Shown one piece after another: positions 27,958 through 37,261 of a DNA stretch of 64,000 bases. The stretch covers positions 2,046,001 to 2,110,000 of the forward strand of contig NZ_CP030034.1 in the NCBI RefSeq assembly GCF_006874625.1. Reading direction: 5' to 3'. This DNA is from Bdellovibrio sp. NC01. GTDB taxonomy: Bacteria > Bdellovibrionota > Bdellovibrionia > Bdellovibrionales > Bdellovibrionaceae. The position numbers and the translations under genes were made by a program. A model generated the notes under the pieces. It made no database searches and was not told the DNA's origin. It saw only the letters and a list, made by a program, of their open reading frames with translations. The first letter of the stretch is position 1, and each line of letters opens with the position of its first letter.

Positions 27958-28149
27958 ACTTAAACCTTTACTTTAATTATCTCTTTCTTAATCACATTGC
28001 TTTTGCCGCAGCGCAAGTGAGTTGCTGTCGCAATGTACAGACTACACTCCCTCACACGGGCCAAATCTCGTTGTCGGGACGCGAAGAAAGAGCGAACGGC
28101 TTGTACGCTGATCACGAAGCAACGAGAAGATGAAGCCTTTGAGAAAAAT
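27958..28149 (-). promoter_or_regulatory. Structured leader region upstream of rimM
   Basis: This gap between the khpA terminator and rimM has two nested inverted repeats: acattgc 27994-28000 with gcaatgt 28030-28036 (inner cagc/gctg), and ctcgttg 28067-28073 with caacgag 28120-28126. No protein-coding frame here is convincing. A ribosomal-type leader that controls the rimM-trmD-rplS unit is possible; the promoter itself I could not pin down. Confidence 0.35.
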
Positions 28150-28177
28150 AAAGGGGTTGTTTGTAGACAACCCCTTT
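28150..28177 (-). terminator. Intrinsic terminator of the ffh-rpsP-khpA unit
   Basis: An 11-bp perfect stem (aaaggggttgt 28150-28160 with acaaccccttt 28167-28177) has a 6-nt loop. On the minus strand it is followed by ATTTTTCTC. It lies 37 bp past the khpA stop, so the translation genes form two transcripts. Confidence 0.85.
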
Positions 28178-28213
28178 TGAGAATCAAATTTTAATAAGCG
28201 TAATTATATAAAA

Positions 28214-28453
28214 CTATTCAACGATATCTAAGTGATAACGCTTGTTGAGCTTTGTACCAGCTGCACGAATAATAGTTCTCATAGCAGCTGCAGTCTTACC
28301 TTGCTTACCAATTACTTTGCCCAGGTCTTCTTTATCAACCTTAAGAGCAAGCAACGTCGTTTGCTGACCTGGAATTTCATCCACTTCAACTTTTTCAGGC
28401 TTGTCGACAAGAGACTTAGCCATGAACTCAACGAGGTCTTTCAAGCTATCCAT
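28214..28453 (-). CDS. khpA: KH-domain RNA-binding protein KhpA
   Basis: The start at 28453 follows AGGAG; it gives 79 residues, the usual KhpA length. The KH core is KEDLGKVIGKQGKTAAAMRTIIRAAGTKLNKRYHLDI, holding the GxxG loop (IGKQGK). KhpA pairs with KhpB/Jag in other bacteria to bind RNA and control cell shape and division. It sits between rpsP and rimM, the usual place. Confidence 0.93.
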   Translation of the reverse strand: MDSLKDLVEFMAKSLVDKPEKVEVDEIPGQQTTLLALKVDKEDLGKVIGKQGKTAAAMRTIIRAAGTKLNKRYHLDIVE

Positions 28454-28533
28454 AATTACTCCTGTTAAGCAACGGTCCTCCAAAAAGGACCACTAAACGA
28501 TATTCTATCGAATATCGCTCATATGCCAACTAC

Positions 28534-28782
28534 TTATTTAGCTTGGGCCAACTTAATAACGTGCTTAACACGGTCTGTAGGTTGAGCACCTTTTTTGATC
28601 CAGTCTTGAACTTTAACTAGGTCAAGTTCAACTTTCTTGTCTGCACCACGCGGAGTTGGATTGTAAGTTCCCAAGATATCTAGGAATTTACCAGTTACAT
28701 AACGACGAGAATCCGCAACAGTGATGCGGTATTTAGGATCGTGCTTAGAGCCCATACGAGCCAAACGAATAACAACTGCCAT
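28534..28782 (-). CDS. rpsP: 30S ribosomal protein S16
   Basis: The protein has 82 residues with the S16 pattern MAVVIRLARMGSKHDPKYRITVADSRRYVTGKFLDILGTYNP and a C-terminal DWIKKGAQPTDRVKHVIKLAQ. GAGGTTTAAGAA precedes the ATG. Order ffh-rpsP-khpA-rimM-trmD-rplS is a common bacterial cluster. Confidence 0.97.
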   Translation of the reverse strand: MAVVIRLARMGSKHDPKYRITVADSRRYVTGKFLDILGTYNPTPRGADKKVELDLVKVQDWIKKGAQPTDRVKHVIKLAQAK

Positions 28783-28850
28783 TTCTTAAACCTCATTGTT
28801 CAAAACAGTAAGACCAAGTGTGTACTGTGTTCAGGATTAAATATCAAGCT

Positions 28851-30182
28851 CTAAAATGGGAACTTCATTCCGCCTCGACCCATTCCCATTTTCATTAGGC
28901 CGCCCATCATCTTTTTAGCGTCTTCAAACTGCTTAATCAGCTTGTTAACGTCTTGAACCTGAGTTCCGCTACCCTTCGCAATACGCATACGACGCGAAGC
29001 GTTCAAAATCTTATGATTCTGGCGCTCTTGGATCGTCATAGAGTGAATAATCGCCTCAATCTTTTTCATTTCGGCGTCTGGCGGAGCCATGTTCTTCAAT
29101 TGTTTCGAAATATCACCCATGCCAGGCAAAAATTTCAAAATAGATTCGAAGCCACCCATCTTTTTTAGAGATTGGATCTGAGTCAGGAAGTCTTCCAACG
29201 TGAATTCGTTCTTCATGAGCTTCTTAGCAGAGTCACGAGCCGCCTTCTCATCAATCACTTCTTGAGCTTTTTCAACTAAAGACAAAACGTCGCCCATATC
29301 CAAGATACGTCCCGCAAGACGATCCGGATGGAAGACTTCTAGTGCGGTCACCTTCTCACCAACACCCAAGAACTTAATTGGAATGCCTGTGACTTCACGA
29401 ATAGACAAGGCCGCACCACCGCGCGCATCCCCGTCGACTTTTGTTAGAACCAAACCTGTTAGCTCTAAACGTTTATGGAAACCTTCTGCCACGTTGACTG
29501 ACTGCTGACCTAACATCGCATCGGCAACCAAGAGAATTTCTTGTGGCTTCCAGATATCTTTCAAACGACCTAGTTCGCCCATCAACTCGTCGTCGATTTG
29601 CAAACGGCCCGCAGTATCCACGATCACAACATCAACCATGTTGTCGCGCGCCCACTGTTTAGCGTTTTCAAGAATCTGTTCTGGTTTCATACCCACTGGC
29701 GTTGGATATGTTGGAATATTATTTTGCTTACCCAAAACTTGTAGCTGATCAATCGCCGCTGGACGATAAATATCGGCAGGAACCAAGCCCGGCTTTTTTC
29801 CTAATTTTTGACGGATATAAAGAGCCAACTTCGCAGACGATGTTGTTTTACCAGCACCCTGCAAACCGACCATGAAAATCACACTTGGATTTTCGCGCAC
29901 GTTGATATCAACGGCACCACCGCCTAATGTTTGCACCAATTCATCGTGCACGATTTTTACGAATTGCTGACCTGGGTTTACGTTTTGAAGAACGTCAGCA
30001 CCCAAGGCTTTGGCTTTCACTTTGTCGATGAAGTTTTTAACGACTTTAAAGTTTACGTCAGCTTCAAGAAGACTCAGGCGAATCTCTTTAATGACTTCCT
30101 CAATATTCGCTTCCGTGATCTTGCTTTGACCACGAACCTTCTTAAGGCTTGCCATGATTTTATCTGATAAATTTTCGAACAT
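28851..30182 (-). CDS. ffh: Signal recognition particle protein Ffh
   Basis: The start at 30182 (MFENLSDKIMASLKK) follows GGGAG; it gives 443 residues, the standard length. It binds signal peptides of membrane proteins and the 4.5S RNA. The N domain, then the GTPase G domain (GLQGAGKTTSSAKLA, DTAGRLQIDDELM, TKVDGDARGGAALS), then the methionine-rich M domain with a glycine/methionine-rich end (MMGGLMKMGMGRGGMKFPF) are visible. Confidence 0.97.
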   Translation of the reverse strand: MFENLSDKIMASLKKVRGQSKITEANIEEVIKEIRLSLLEADVNFKVVKNFIDKVKAKALGADVLQNVNPGQQFVKIVHDELVQTLGGGAVDINVRENPSVIFMVGLQGAGKTTSSAKLALYIRQKLGKKPGLVPADIYRPAAIDQLQVLGKQNNIPTYPTPVGMKPEQILENAKQWARDNMVDVVIVDTAGRLQIDDELMGELGRLKDIWKPQEILLVADAMLGQQSVNVAEGFHKRLELTGLVLTKVDGDARGGAALSIREVTGIPIKFLGVGEKVTALEVFHPDRLAGRILDMGDVLSLVEKAQEVIDEKAARDSAKKLMKNEFTLEDFLTQIQSLKKMGGFESILKFLPGMGDISKQLKNMAPPDAEMKKIEAIIHSMTIQERQNHKILNASRRMRIAKGSGTQVQDVNKLIKQFEDAKKMMGGLMKMGMGRGGMKFPF

Positions 30183-30337
30183 CGCCAAACTCCCAAAACT
30201 GCCGACCACGTCGGTATTCAAGCAAAGGATTTTATTACCTTATTGGGCAAGGAATGACAAAGAATGGGGCAATGACTTTTAGCGTCGCAAGCCTCAGGCT
30301 TCATTTAATTGGATTTTATTAGGGCAAAACTGCTGGT

Positions 30338-30592
30338 TTACAATTTCTTATCTTGCGAGCCGGAATCCCCACCCCACTGCCAGCGAGGAGTTTCGCCGTA
30401 TTTATAGCAGATCCCAATAAAGACCGCTGTGAACACAATAAGCAAAACAAAAAAAGCCAGCATCGAGATCGGCGCCACCAGCGAAGTCGTAAGAGCTAAG
30501 GCCACATAAAGCAAAGTCACGATCCAGCCGCGAAGATTCGCCGGAGTCCAACCCCAACCGTATTTTTTGCGTTTAAACCAGATCTCTTTCAT
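30338..30592 (-). CDS. Small membrane protein
   Basis: The protein has 84 residues with two membrane segments (about 23-45 and 47-66). The end (YGETPRWQWGGDSGSQDKKL) is polar. GAGGATGTT precedes the ATG. It follows the lipoprotein and ABC transporter genes on the same strand (18-bp gap), so it may be co-transcribed with them. No family recognised. Confidence 0.6.
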   Translation of the reverse strand: MKEIWFKRKKYGWGWTPANLRGWIVTLLYVALALTTSLVAPISMLAFFVLLIVFTAVFIGICYKYGETPRWQWGGDSGSQDKKL

Positions 30593-30610
30593 AACATCCT
30601 CTTTCAGATA

Positions 30611-31108
30611 TTACTTCGTATGCTTTTCCTGAAGAGACTTAATATTGAACGTGCCTTTTTCATTGAATGGCACCGTGAAGCCCGAGACTTTCGCTTTACC
30701 AGCAAACACGTAAGCCACGTCTTCGCCTTTCAGAGCTTTAATCAGTCCACCCGCCAGGCGCATGTATTCAAAGGGCATTGGGACTTCAACTGCTGTCGTG
30801 GCTTCTGATTTTAAAATGATTTGTTTATCGATTGTCGTCTTTGCGAAACTTTGGCCATCCAATTGAATTTCGTAATCGACCTGATCGATTTTTAGATCTG
30901 CTTTATTTGGATTTTTCACATCCAAAACAAAAACCAAAGTCGCCGCCTGAAAGTTCGCATCTTGCAAATAAACTTGTGCAAGCTTCACTTCAGGTTTTTG
31001 TCCATAACGCTCTTTAAAAAATGCGCACGACGACAATGTCATGCTGATCACCATCAGCAATAACAAACTCGTCGCGATCAAATATTTAGAAGAGCTTCGG
31101 CTTACCAT
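30611..31108 (-). CDS. LEA14-like (WHy domain) lipoprotein
   Basis: The protein has 165 residues. A signal segment ends at the lipobox LSSC (Cys about 28), so it is likely a lipoprotein. The rest shows the LEA_2/WHy pattern: LDVKNPNKADLKIDQVDYEIQLDGQSFAKT (about 62-91), as in desiccation-related LEA14 proteins. It overlaps the ABC permease end by 7 nt, so it likely belongs to that operon and might help the exporter or the envelope under stress. Confidence 0.7.
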   Translation of the reverse strand: MVSRSSSKYLIATSLLLLMVISMTLSSCAFFKERYGQKPEVKLAQVYLQDANFQAATLVFVLDVKNPNKADLKIDQVDYEIQLDGQSFAKTTIDKQIILKSEATTAVEVPMPFEYMRLAGGLIKALKGEDVAYVFAGKAKVSGFTVPFNEKGTFNIKSLQEKHTK

Positions 31109-31875
31109 CTTTGGAACGATCCTTTTTTAAGACTGAACAAAGCCATGCCGTAAAACACCACAAAGCCCGCTAAAGAGATTGGCACTGCGATCGTCATTGG
31201 CACGTCACTGACACCCACGACTCCGTAACGAAGGCCATTGATCAAATAAAGCAATGGATTCAATTTCGAAATGAATTGCCAAATAGGGTGCAGGTTTTCG
31301 ATCGATAAGAACACACCACCCAAATACGTTAATGGCAAAAGAATGAAAGCTGAAAACGCCGACAATTGGTCAAAACTTGTGGCCCAGAACGCGACTGAAA
31401 TGCCTAGCAAACCAAAGATCATTCCACCCATAACGATGAAGTAGAATACGTAAATAGGATGAGCCAAGCTTAAAATCTCTCCGATTTGGTAATAACAAAA
31501 TACCGAACCGACGATGAACGTGATCACTGACACGACAAAACCGCGCACCAAGGCCGCAAGTCCCATTGCCCAGATGATCTCTTGATTTGAAAGTGGTGAC
31601 ACTCGCAAATCTTCCAAGTCGCCGGAAAATTTCGATGAGACGATTGAAGACGATGAGTTTTGAAAGGCGTTATTCATTAAGCCCATCATCATTAAACCAG
31701 GAATCAAGAATGCCAAATACGGAACCCCTTCATGACTTGGCATCTTTGCACCCAACGAAACACCGAAAATCAAAAGGTAAAGAAACGAAGAAATAAAAGG
31801 CGTGATCACCGTTTGCACGATGACTTTCAGAAAACGTGCGATTTCTCTTTGAAACAAAGTCCAGAATGCTGTCAT
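31102..31875 (-). CDS. yadH: ABC-2 type permease (YadH-like)
   Basis: The protein has 257 residues, as E. coli YadH (256). About six membrane segments are visible, for example SFLYLLIFGVSLGA and LNPLLYLINGLRYGVVG. It forms the channel of the exporter with the ATP-binding protein before it. AAGGAGCGAAGTA lies upstream and the start overlaps the ATPase stop by 1 nt. The transported molecule is unknown; YadGH-like exporters have no proven substrate in most bacteria. Confidence 0.85.
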   Translation of the reverse strand: MTAFWTLFQREIARFLKVIVQTVITPFISSFLYLLIFGVSLGAKMPSHEGVPYLAFLIPGLMMMGLMNNAFQNSSSSIVSSKFSGDLEDLRVSPLSNQEIIWAMGLAALVRGFVVSVITFIVGSVFCYYQIGEILSLAHPIYVFYFIVMGGMIFGLLGISVAFWATSFDQLSAFSAFILLPLTYLGGVFLSIENLHPIWQFISKLNPLLYLINGLRYGVVGVSDVPMTIAVPISLAGFVVFYGMALFSLKKGSFQRW

Positions 31876-32798
31876 TACTTCGCTCCTTGAACTGTTGCTG
31901 TCGTTGATGGAGTCTGCACGACTTTCATGAAGGCCTCTTCCAAATTACCCTCTTCGATTTTTACGTCGCTGATAAGGTTTACTGGAATTTGCAGTTCCGT
32001 CAGGAATTCACCCATTGGTTTTCCAGGAGGAACCAAGAACAGATAATCAGCACCTTCTTGGAAAAATAAGTAGTTTGTTTTAAACGCAAACGGCGCACTC
32101 AACGTCAGACGGATTTTCTTTTGCGTGTATTGTTTAACGAGTTCTTTCGTCTCCCCCACACACTCTAGATTGCCTTGATTGATGATTGCGATGCGATCGC
32201 ACAGCTGCTCTGCTTCTTCAAGATAGTGAGTTGTCAGCAAAATCGACATGCCTTCTGCACGCAGCTCGCCCACGAACTTCCACAGCGTTTCGCGAAGACC
32301 GATGTCGACACCGGCTGTGGGTTCATCCAAAAGCAATAGTTTTGGATTATGAACCAAGGCCTTTGCAATCATCAAACGGCGCTTCATCCCGCCTGACAGT
32401 TGTTTTACTTTTTTGCGGCGATGTTCATACAAAGAAAGCTTATGCAACAGAAACTCGATGCGCTCTTTGTTGTTACGAATGCCGTAGTATCCAGATTGGA
32501 AAGTCAGGATTTCTTCAACATCAAAAAAACCTGAATTGATCACTTCTTGGTGAACAACGCCGAGTTGTTTTTTTGTGTAGTTTGGATTCTTCTGCACTTC
32601 TTGATCGAAAACTTGCACTGAACCGCTGGAAGGCTGTTCAAGCGTTGTGATCGTCGAAATGATCGTGGTTTTACCGGCACCATTTGGTCCCAGGAGTCCA
32701 AAGATCTCTCCAGGTTTTACATCGAAAGACACACCTTTGACGGCTTGTTGGCCACTTGGGTAGGTCTTTTTAAGGTTCTCAATCTTTAAAGGCAGCAT
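31875..32798 (-). CDS. yadG: ABC transporter ATP-binding protein (YadG-like)
   Basis: The protein has 307 residues, like E. coli YadG (308). It has Walker A LGPNGAGKTTII, signature LSGGMKRRLMIAKAL, Walker B LLLLDEPTAGVD and a switch His in LLTTHYLEEAEQL. The C-terminal 70 residues are an extra domain found in this subfamily. It lies first in the operon with the permease and the lipoprotein, 13 bp past prfC. Confidence 0.9.
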   Translation of the reverse strand: MLPLKIENLKKTYPSGQQAVKGVSFDVKPGEIFGLLGPNGAGKTTIISTITTLEQPSSGSVQVFDQEVQKNPNYTKKQLGVVHQEVINSGFFDVEEILTFQSGYYGIRNNKERIEFLLHKLSLYEHRRKKVKQLSGGMKRRLMIAKALVHNPKLLLLDEPTAGVDIGLRETLWKFVGELRAEGMSILLTTHYLEEAEQLCDRIAIINQGNLECVGETKELVKQYTQKKIRLTLSAPFAFKTNYLFFQEGADYLFLVPPGKPMGEFLTELQIPVNLISDVKIEEGNLEEAFMKVVQTPSTTATVQGAK

Positions 32799-32811
32799 GA
32801 TTTAAATCCTA

Positions 32812-34419
32812 TTAACGAGCGCGCGAAATACTTGTGTGGAATTCAACGTCTGGGTTTTCACGCTTCAACCAGTTCAAATCCCATTCTTGATTTACAAGAA
32901 CAACCGGATTGTCGATCAGATCGTAGAAGATGTTTGCTCCACCTTTCAGATCTTTCACTGGTTTGCCGTCAGCTGTTCTTGGCCAACGTGCCACAGAGTA
33001 TGGCAAGCGATTGAGCTTTACTTCCAAGTTGTATTCGTCTTGCAGACGATGCATCAACACTTCGAATTGAAGTTCACCGACCGCGCCGATGATAGGATCT
33101 TGCGGGCCTAACAACGGATCAATGAACAATTGAATCGCACCTTCTTCAGACAAGTGCTTCAATGCCTCTTGCATCTTTTGACGTTTCAAAGCGTCTCGTA
33201 CAGATAATTTACCGAACAATTCCGGAGCGAATTTTGGAATGTCTTCGAATTGCACTTTACCAGACGAAGCCACACAGTCACCAATCGCAAAGTTGCCCGT
33301 ATCGCCGACACCGACGATATCGCCTGCAAATGCTTCATCGACAGTTTCTTTGTCAGCAGCAACGAATTGTGAAGAATATGACAGACGCAATTCACGTTCT
33401 AAGCGTGAGTGTTGCACTTTCATACCACGCTCGAACTTACCAGAGCAGATACGAATAAAGGCAATACGGTCACGGTGACGACGATCCATATTGGCTTGAA
33501 TTTTAAATACGAAGCCTGTGAATTTCGCATCAAGTGGATCAATCTCTTTATCATCTTTCGTATGACGTGGTTGCGGACCTGGCGCATACTTCGTAAAGAA
33601 TTGCAGGAATGTATCCACACCGAAGTTCTGTTTTGCAGAACCAAATGTCACAGGCGAGATTTGCCCGCTTAAGAATTCGTTCACATCAAATGGCGGCAAG
33701 GCACCTTCGATCAAATCAAGCTCTTCAAGAACTTGATCTGCTGATTCTTTATCTAAGTAATCGTAAAGAATCGCGTCGTCTTTACCTTTAATGAATGGAA
33801 TGATTTTATAATCTTCCACTTCTTCACGGCGTTGATCGTAGATCCAAATTTCTTGAGTCATACGATTGTAGATACCACGGAAACGCTGACCAATACCCAA
33901 AGGCCAAGTCACAGGATAACATTGCATGTTCAAAGTTTTTTCAACTTCGTCAATCAACGTCAGTGGGTCTTTACCTTCACGGTCCAATTTATTTACGAAA
34001 GTGAAAATAGGAATTTTACGAAGGCGACAAACTTCGTAAAGTTTTTTCGTACGTTCTTCCACGCCTTTAGCAACGTCGATCAACATCGCTGCAGAATCTA
34101 CGGCCATCAAGACACGGTATGTATCTTCAGAGAAATCTTTATGGCCCGGAGTATCCAGCAAGTTCACACGCAAATCATTGTAGTCGAATGTCATCACTGA
34201 CGACGTGATCGAAATCCCTTTTTGTCTTTCAAGTTCCATCCAGTCCGAAGTCACTGCCTTCGTGCCAGACTTACCTTTGACTTCACCGGTTTCGTGAATC
34301 ACGCCACCATGATAAAGCAATTTCTCTGTCAGAGTTGTTTTACCAGCATCGGGATGCGAGATGATCGCGAAGGTGCGGCGTCTTTGAATTTCTTTCTGAA
34401 TTTGCGGTGTAGCGAGCAT
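32812..34419 (-). CDS. prfC: Peptide chain release factor 3
   Basis: A GTPase that recycles RF1 and RF2 after termination. Length 535. G1 HPDAGKTTLTEKLL, switch (SDWMELERQKGISITSSVM), G3 DTPGHKDF, and G4 NKLDREGKDP are all clear. The C-terminal part ends in LNWLKRENPDVEFH, a typical RF3 end. AAAGGCTTAAGC precedes the ATG. Confidence 0.96.
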   Translation of the reverse strand: MLATPQIQKEIQRRRTFAIISHPDAGKTTLTEKLLYHGGVIHETGEVKGKSGTKAVTSDWMELERQKGISITSSVMTFDYNDLRVNLLDTPGHKDFSEDTYRVLMAVDSAAMLIDVAKGVEERTKKLYEVCRLRKIPIFTFVNKLDREGKDPLTLIDEVEKTLNMQCYPVTWPLGIGQRFRGIYNRMTQEIWIYDQRREEVEDYKIIPFIKGKDDAILYDYLDKESADQVLEELDLIEGALPPFDVNEFLSGQISPVTFGSAKQNFGVDTFLQFFTKYAPGPQPRHTKDDKEIDPLDAKFTGFVFKIQANMDRRHRDRIAFIRICSGKFERGMKVQHSRLERELRLSYSSQFVAADKETVDEAFAGDIVGVGDTGNFAIGDCVASSGKVQFEDIPKFAPELFGKLSVRDALKRQKMQEALKHLSEEGAIQLFIDPLLGPQDPIIGAVGELQFEVLMHRLQDEYNLEVKLNRLPYSVARWPRTADGKPVKDLKGGANIFYDLIDNPVVLVNQEWDLNWLKRENPDVEFHTSISRAR

Positions 34420-34529
34420 GCTTAAGCCTTTAATTTGTCTATTAAAAGCGTATTTAAGCGAACCCGCACCTTGGTAGCAAGTTTTTACCCCCCTCGGGTT
34501 GGATTTAACGCTAAAGGTCGCTTTTGCTC

Positions 34530-34558
34530 TTGCGGAATGGGCTTTCGGGTCTTATAAA
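34530..34558 (+). promoter_or_regulatory. Sigma-70-type promoter of trhO
   Basis: TTGCGG at 34530-34535 and TATAAA at 34553-34558 are 17 bp apart. The transcript would have a 5' leader of about 90 nt before the ATG at 34656; the leader holds a small cttgg/ccaag hairpin. The rest of the 236-bp gap to prfC shows no other structure I can support. Confidence 0.6.
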
Positions 34559-34655
34559 AGGCGCATACATAACTTTCAACTCCGCTTGGTTTGGAGCCAA
34601 GATGGTTTTTGGGGCTTTTTACTCTCAAAAACCTAGGATAACTGAGGTGCCTTCT

Positions 34656-35711
34656 ATGGATACTAATGCGACGAAGCATTATGTTACGACTTTCTATAAA
34701 TTCTTGAAACTTGCGAACCCTGAACAAGTTCAAAAAGATCTCGAAAACAAAGCTGAAGAATTGAATGTCAAAGGTCTCGTGATTCTTGGTCACGAAGGCT
34801 ACAACTCAACCGTTTCTGCGTCTTCACAAGAGTCTTTCGAACAGTGGAAGCAATTCGTGCGCGAATACTTCAATCAGCCGGATCAATTCTATAAAGACTC
34901 TTATTCTGAAAAAGCTCCATTTCGCAGATTCAAAGTAAAAATCCGCGAAGAAATCGTAACAACTGGGATTCCAGAAATGATGCCGCCAGAAGGCATCAAT
35001 CACCATTTGACACCAACAGAGTGGAACAAAGTTCTTAAAGAAGAAAAAGATTATGTGATGATCGATACTCGCAACTGGTACGAGTACAAGATCGGAACTT
35101 TTAAAGGTGCTTTGAATCCGAACATCGAAAAATTCACAGACTTCCCGCAATACATTGAAGCGCAAGGCATTTCGAAAGATAAAAAAATGTTGATCTTCTG
35201 CACGGGTGGCATTCGTTGTGAAAAAGGTATTCTTGAATTGCAAAAGCAAGGCTACAACAACGTTTTCCAATTGGACGGCGGGATCATCAATTACTTAAAT
35301 GAATATCCGAACGATCAATACGAAGGCGAATGTTTTGTTTTCGATCACCGTGTGGCTCTTGATCAAAACCTACAACCTTCAACGAAATACGGTTTGTGCC
35401 CACACTGTGGCCAACCTTCAGAAATTAAAATTGATTGCGCTCGTTGCGACAGCGAAGAGTTGATCTGCGTTGATTGTGCGAAATTAGAATTCAAAAAAGA
35501 CACGTGCTCTAAAAACTGCGCACATCAGTGGAAACTTCACCCAGGCAAAAAAGGCGCGAAACAGCTCGTTCCTTTTGAAGTTGAAAAAATGAAAGCAAAT
35601 GGTGTCACTGACGACAATTTGCCGACGATCCAAGTTAGTAAAACTAAAGTGGTGCAAATTAACTCTCAAGGCCAAGCAGAAACTGTTAGTAGCACGAACA
35701 CTCGTTCTTAG
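34656..35711 (+). CDS. trhO: tRNA uridine(34) hydroxylase TrhO (rhodanese family)
   Basis: The start at 34656 follows GAGG and gives 351 residues, about the length of E. coli YceA/TrhO (350). It hydroxylates U34 in tRNAs with O2. Key parts: GYNSTVSA (N-domain), rhodanese domain with catalytic Cys182 in FCTGGIRCEKG, and a Cys-rich C-terminal tail (CPHCGQP, CARCDSEELICVDCA, CSKNC) that may bind zinc. A longer frame from 34524 has no ribosome site. Confidence 0.93.
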   Translation: MDTNATKHYVTTFYKFLKLANPEQVQKDLENKAEELNVKGLVILGHEGYNSTVSASSQESFEQWKQFVREYFNQPDQFYKDSYSEKAPFRRFKVKIREEIVTTGIPEMMPPEGINHHLTPTEWNKVLKEEKDYVMIDTRNWYEYKIGTFKGALNPNIEKFTDFPQYIEAQGISKDKKMLIFCTGGIRCEKGILELQKQGYNNVFQLDGGIINYLNEYPNDQYEGECFVFDHRVALDQNLQPSTKYGLCPHCGQPSEIKIDCARCDSEELICVDCAKLEFKKDTCSKNCAHQWKLHPGKKGAKQLVPFEVEKMKANGVTDDNLPTIQVSKTKVVQINSQGQAETVSSTNTRS

Positions 35712-35739
35712 TAACGCCTCTTCAGTTTAAAATAAAGTT

Positions 35740-35774
35740 GAAGGCCTAGCATATTGCTGGGCCTTCTTTTTTTT
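35740..35774 (+). terminator. Intrinsic terminator of trhO
   Basis: A 12-bp stem (gaaggcctagca 35740-35751 with tgctgggccttc 35755-35766; one G-U pair) is followed by a T8 run. It lies 28 bp past the trhO stop. Confidence 0.88.
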
Positions 35775-35912
35775 AGCGCACTCGCGCTCCAATTTCATTC
35801 TTACTTCGTGAATTTTTCAGAGCCATTTTGACTTTTCTCTGAAGGTACAAGCCTTGCATCATGAAATCCACGTCCACAGCTTTTTTAATTTTATGATGAG
35901 ATGAGGTTACTC

Positions 35913-37223
35913 ATGTACATTCGTTCCACATTTATCGCTACAGCCCTTTTTGTATCGCAAAGTTTTGCGACGACCTTTGGAACACCGGGTGCTAGCGCAC
36001 AGATTGGTAATAACGGTCGCAATGGTTCTAATGGCCAAAATATTTCAGTCTTCGCGCAAACGCTGAATCACGCGACTGCTTTCGATCTTGATGGTGCCGA
36101 TGGCAACAACGGCTACGACGGTCAAGATGGTGAAGATGCCAAGAACTGTTCGATGAGACAAGGCACAGAAGATCTTCAAGGCGCTAGTGCTTCAAATGGC
36201 GGCGAAGGAGGCAATGGCGGTCGCGGCGGCAACGGCGGCAATGCCACAGTTTATTATTCTGATATTGAGCAATTGAAAAATATTAAAATCAGCGCAGTTG
36301 CCGGCAAAGGCGGCAAAGCAGGTTTAGGTGGTCGAGCTGGTGAACGCGGCTGTCGTTGCACGACAGGGACTTGGAGCGTAAAGACATGCCATGGTTCTAC
36401 ATGCAGAAATGAACAACATTACTGCCGAGATGGCGAAGAAGGTCGTGATGGTCTGAATGGTTCGCGAGGGCAAAACGGCAGTTACGGGCAATTACTTGTG
36501 GTGAAGTCCGATACCGCTTTACCAAAGGAGTACTCTTCAGCAGCTATTTCAATCAGCACACTGAGCGCGACAGAACCATCATCTGCTGAACTTACTGAAA
36601 ACCTTTTTGTTAGCAGATCTGGTGCAACAAAACTTTTGGCCGCGGGATCACAAGTCGCTGATAAATACTTAGAGTTCACAAAGAACATTCAAGAGTCAGT
36701 GCGAATTATCTGGGCCAACGACAAAGATCCAAAAAAATACTCCGGCCGAGTTTTAGCAATCCTCCACAATGGTGAGGTTCAATTCGACTTTGATTCATCG
36801 GATATTTTCGTTGGAGAAAAGTCCGTTGACGACGGTGGGACTGTTTTTCGCATTACAAATGCATTTAAATCTTCTGACTTCGCAAATATTAGTTTAAGCA
36901 AAGTGGGTGCAGGAAAAGCCACTCAGATCATCGCGACTGCGCCAACTCCCCGCCCGGAACTTGTGCATGATTTCTATCACGTGCAAATTACGGAAGTCCG
37001 TTGGCTGCTTAAAGATCGTCTGGTTTATGACGGCGAGATTCCGGCATCGCTGATTCAACGAGGCTCGGTCAAAACTGTTATTCGCCTGGGACAATTGCAA
37101 TTCAAAGATTCAGATTCACTTTGGAATAAAAAATTAAAAGCGACTGTGTTTTTAACCCGCGTGATTGGCGATCACACGCAAAGCGTTGCTAAAAAATTGG
37201 AGTACATTCAAGACAGCCAATAG
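35913..37223 (+). CDS. Exported glycine-rich (collagen-like) protein
   Basis: The start at 35913 follows GATGAGG. The protein has 436 residues with a signal peptide (ending SFATT, about 20). Residues 30-190 have short Gly repeats (NGGEGGNGGRGGNGG, KGGKAGLGGRAGERG, DGLNGSRGQNGSYG) and an internal Cys-rich insert (CRCTTGTWSVKTCHGSTC.NEQHYC). Residues 200-436 are a beta-rich domain. It resembles surface proteins with collagen-like or polyglycine-sheet stalks. Unknown partner. An island lipoprotein at 58156 has a similar Gly-rich layout. Confidence 0.7.
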   Translation: MYIRSTFIATALFVSQSFATTFGTPGASAQIGNNGRNGSNGQNISVFAQTLNHATAFDLDGADGNNGYDGQDGEDAKNCSMRQGTEDLQGASASNGGEGGNGGRGGNGGNATVYYSDIEQLKNIKISAVAGKGGKAGLGGRAGERGCRCTTGTWSVKTCHGSTCRNEQHYCRDGEEGRDGLNGSRGQNGSYGQLLVVKSDTALPKEYSSAAISISTLSATEPSSAELTENLFVSRSGATKLLAAGSQVADKYLEFTKNIQESVRIIWANDKDPKKYSGRVLAILHNGEVQFDFDSSDIFVGEKSVDDGGTVFRITNAFKSSDFANISLSKVGAGKATQIIATAPTPRPELVHDFYHVQITEVRWLLKDRLVYDGEIPASLIQRGSVKTVIRLGQLQFKDSDSLWNKKLKATVFLTRVIGDHTQSVAKKLEYIQDSQ

Positions 37224-37230
37224 AAACGAA

Positions 37231-37257
37231 AAGCCCTCTCTGCAGAGGGCTTTTTTT
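37231..37257 (+). terminator. Intrinsic terminator shared by converging genes
   Basis: A 9-bp stem (aagccctct 37231-37239 with agagggctt 37244-37252), ctgc loop and following T-run lie between the collagen-like gene and the MscS stop at 37262. It ends the plus-strand gene; on the minus strand the A-rich flank (37224-37230) could also serve. Confidence 0.85.
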
Positions 37258-37261
37258 ATTT

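Noticed and set aside
27960-28187. Minus-strand frame of 75 codons between khpA and rimM
   Set aside because: It crosses the strong terminator at 28150-28177 and the inverted repeats, and shows no protein-like pattern.
32832-34425. Several plus-strand frames through prfC
   Set aside because: All are shadows of the well-supported RF3 gene.
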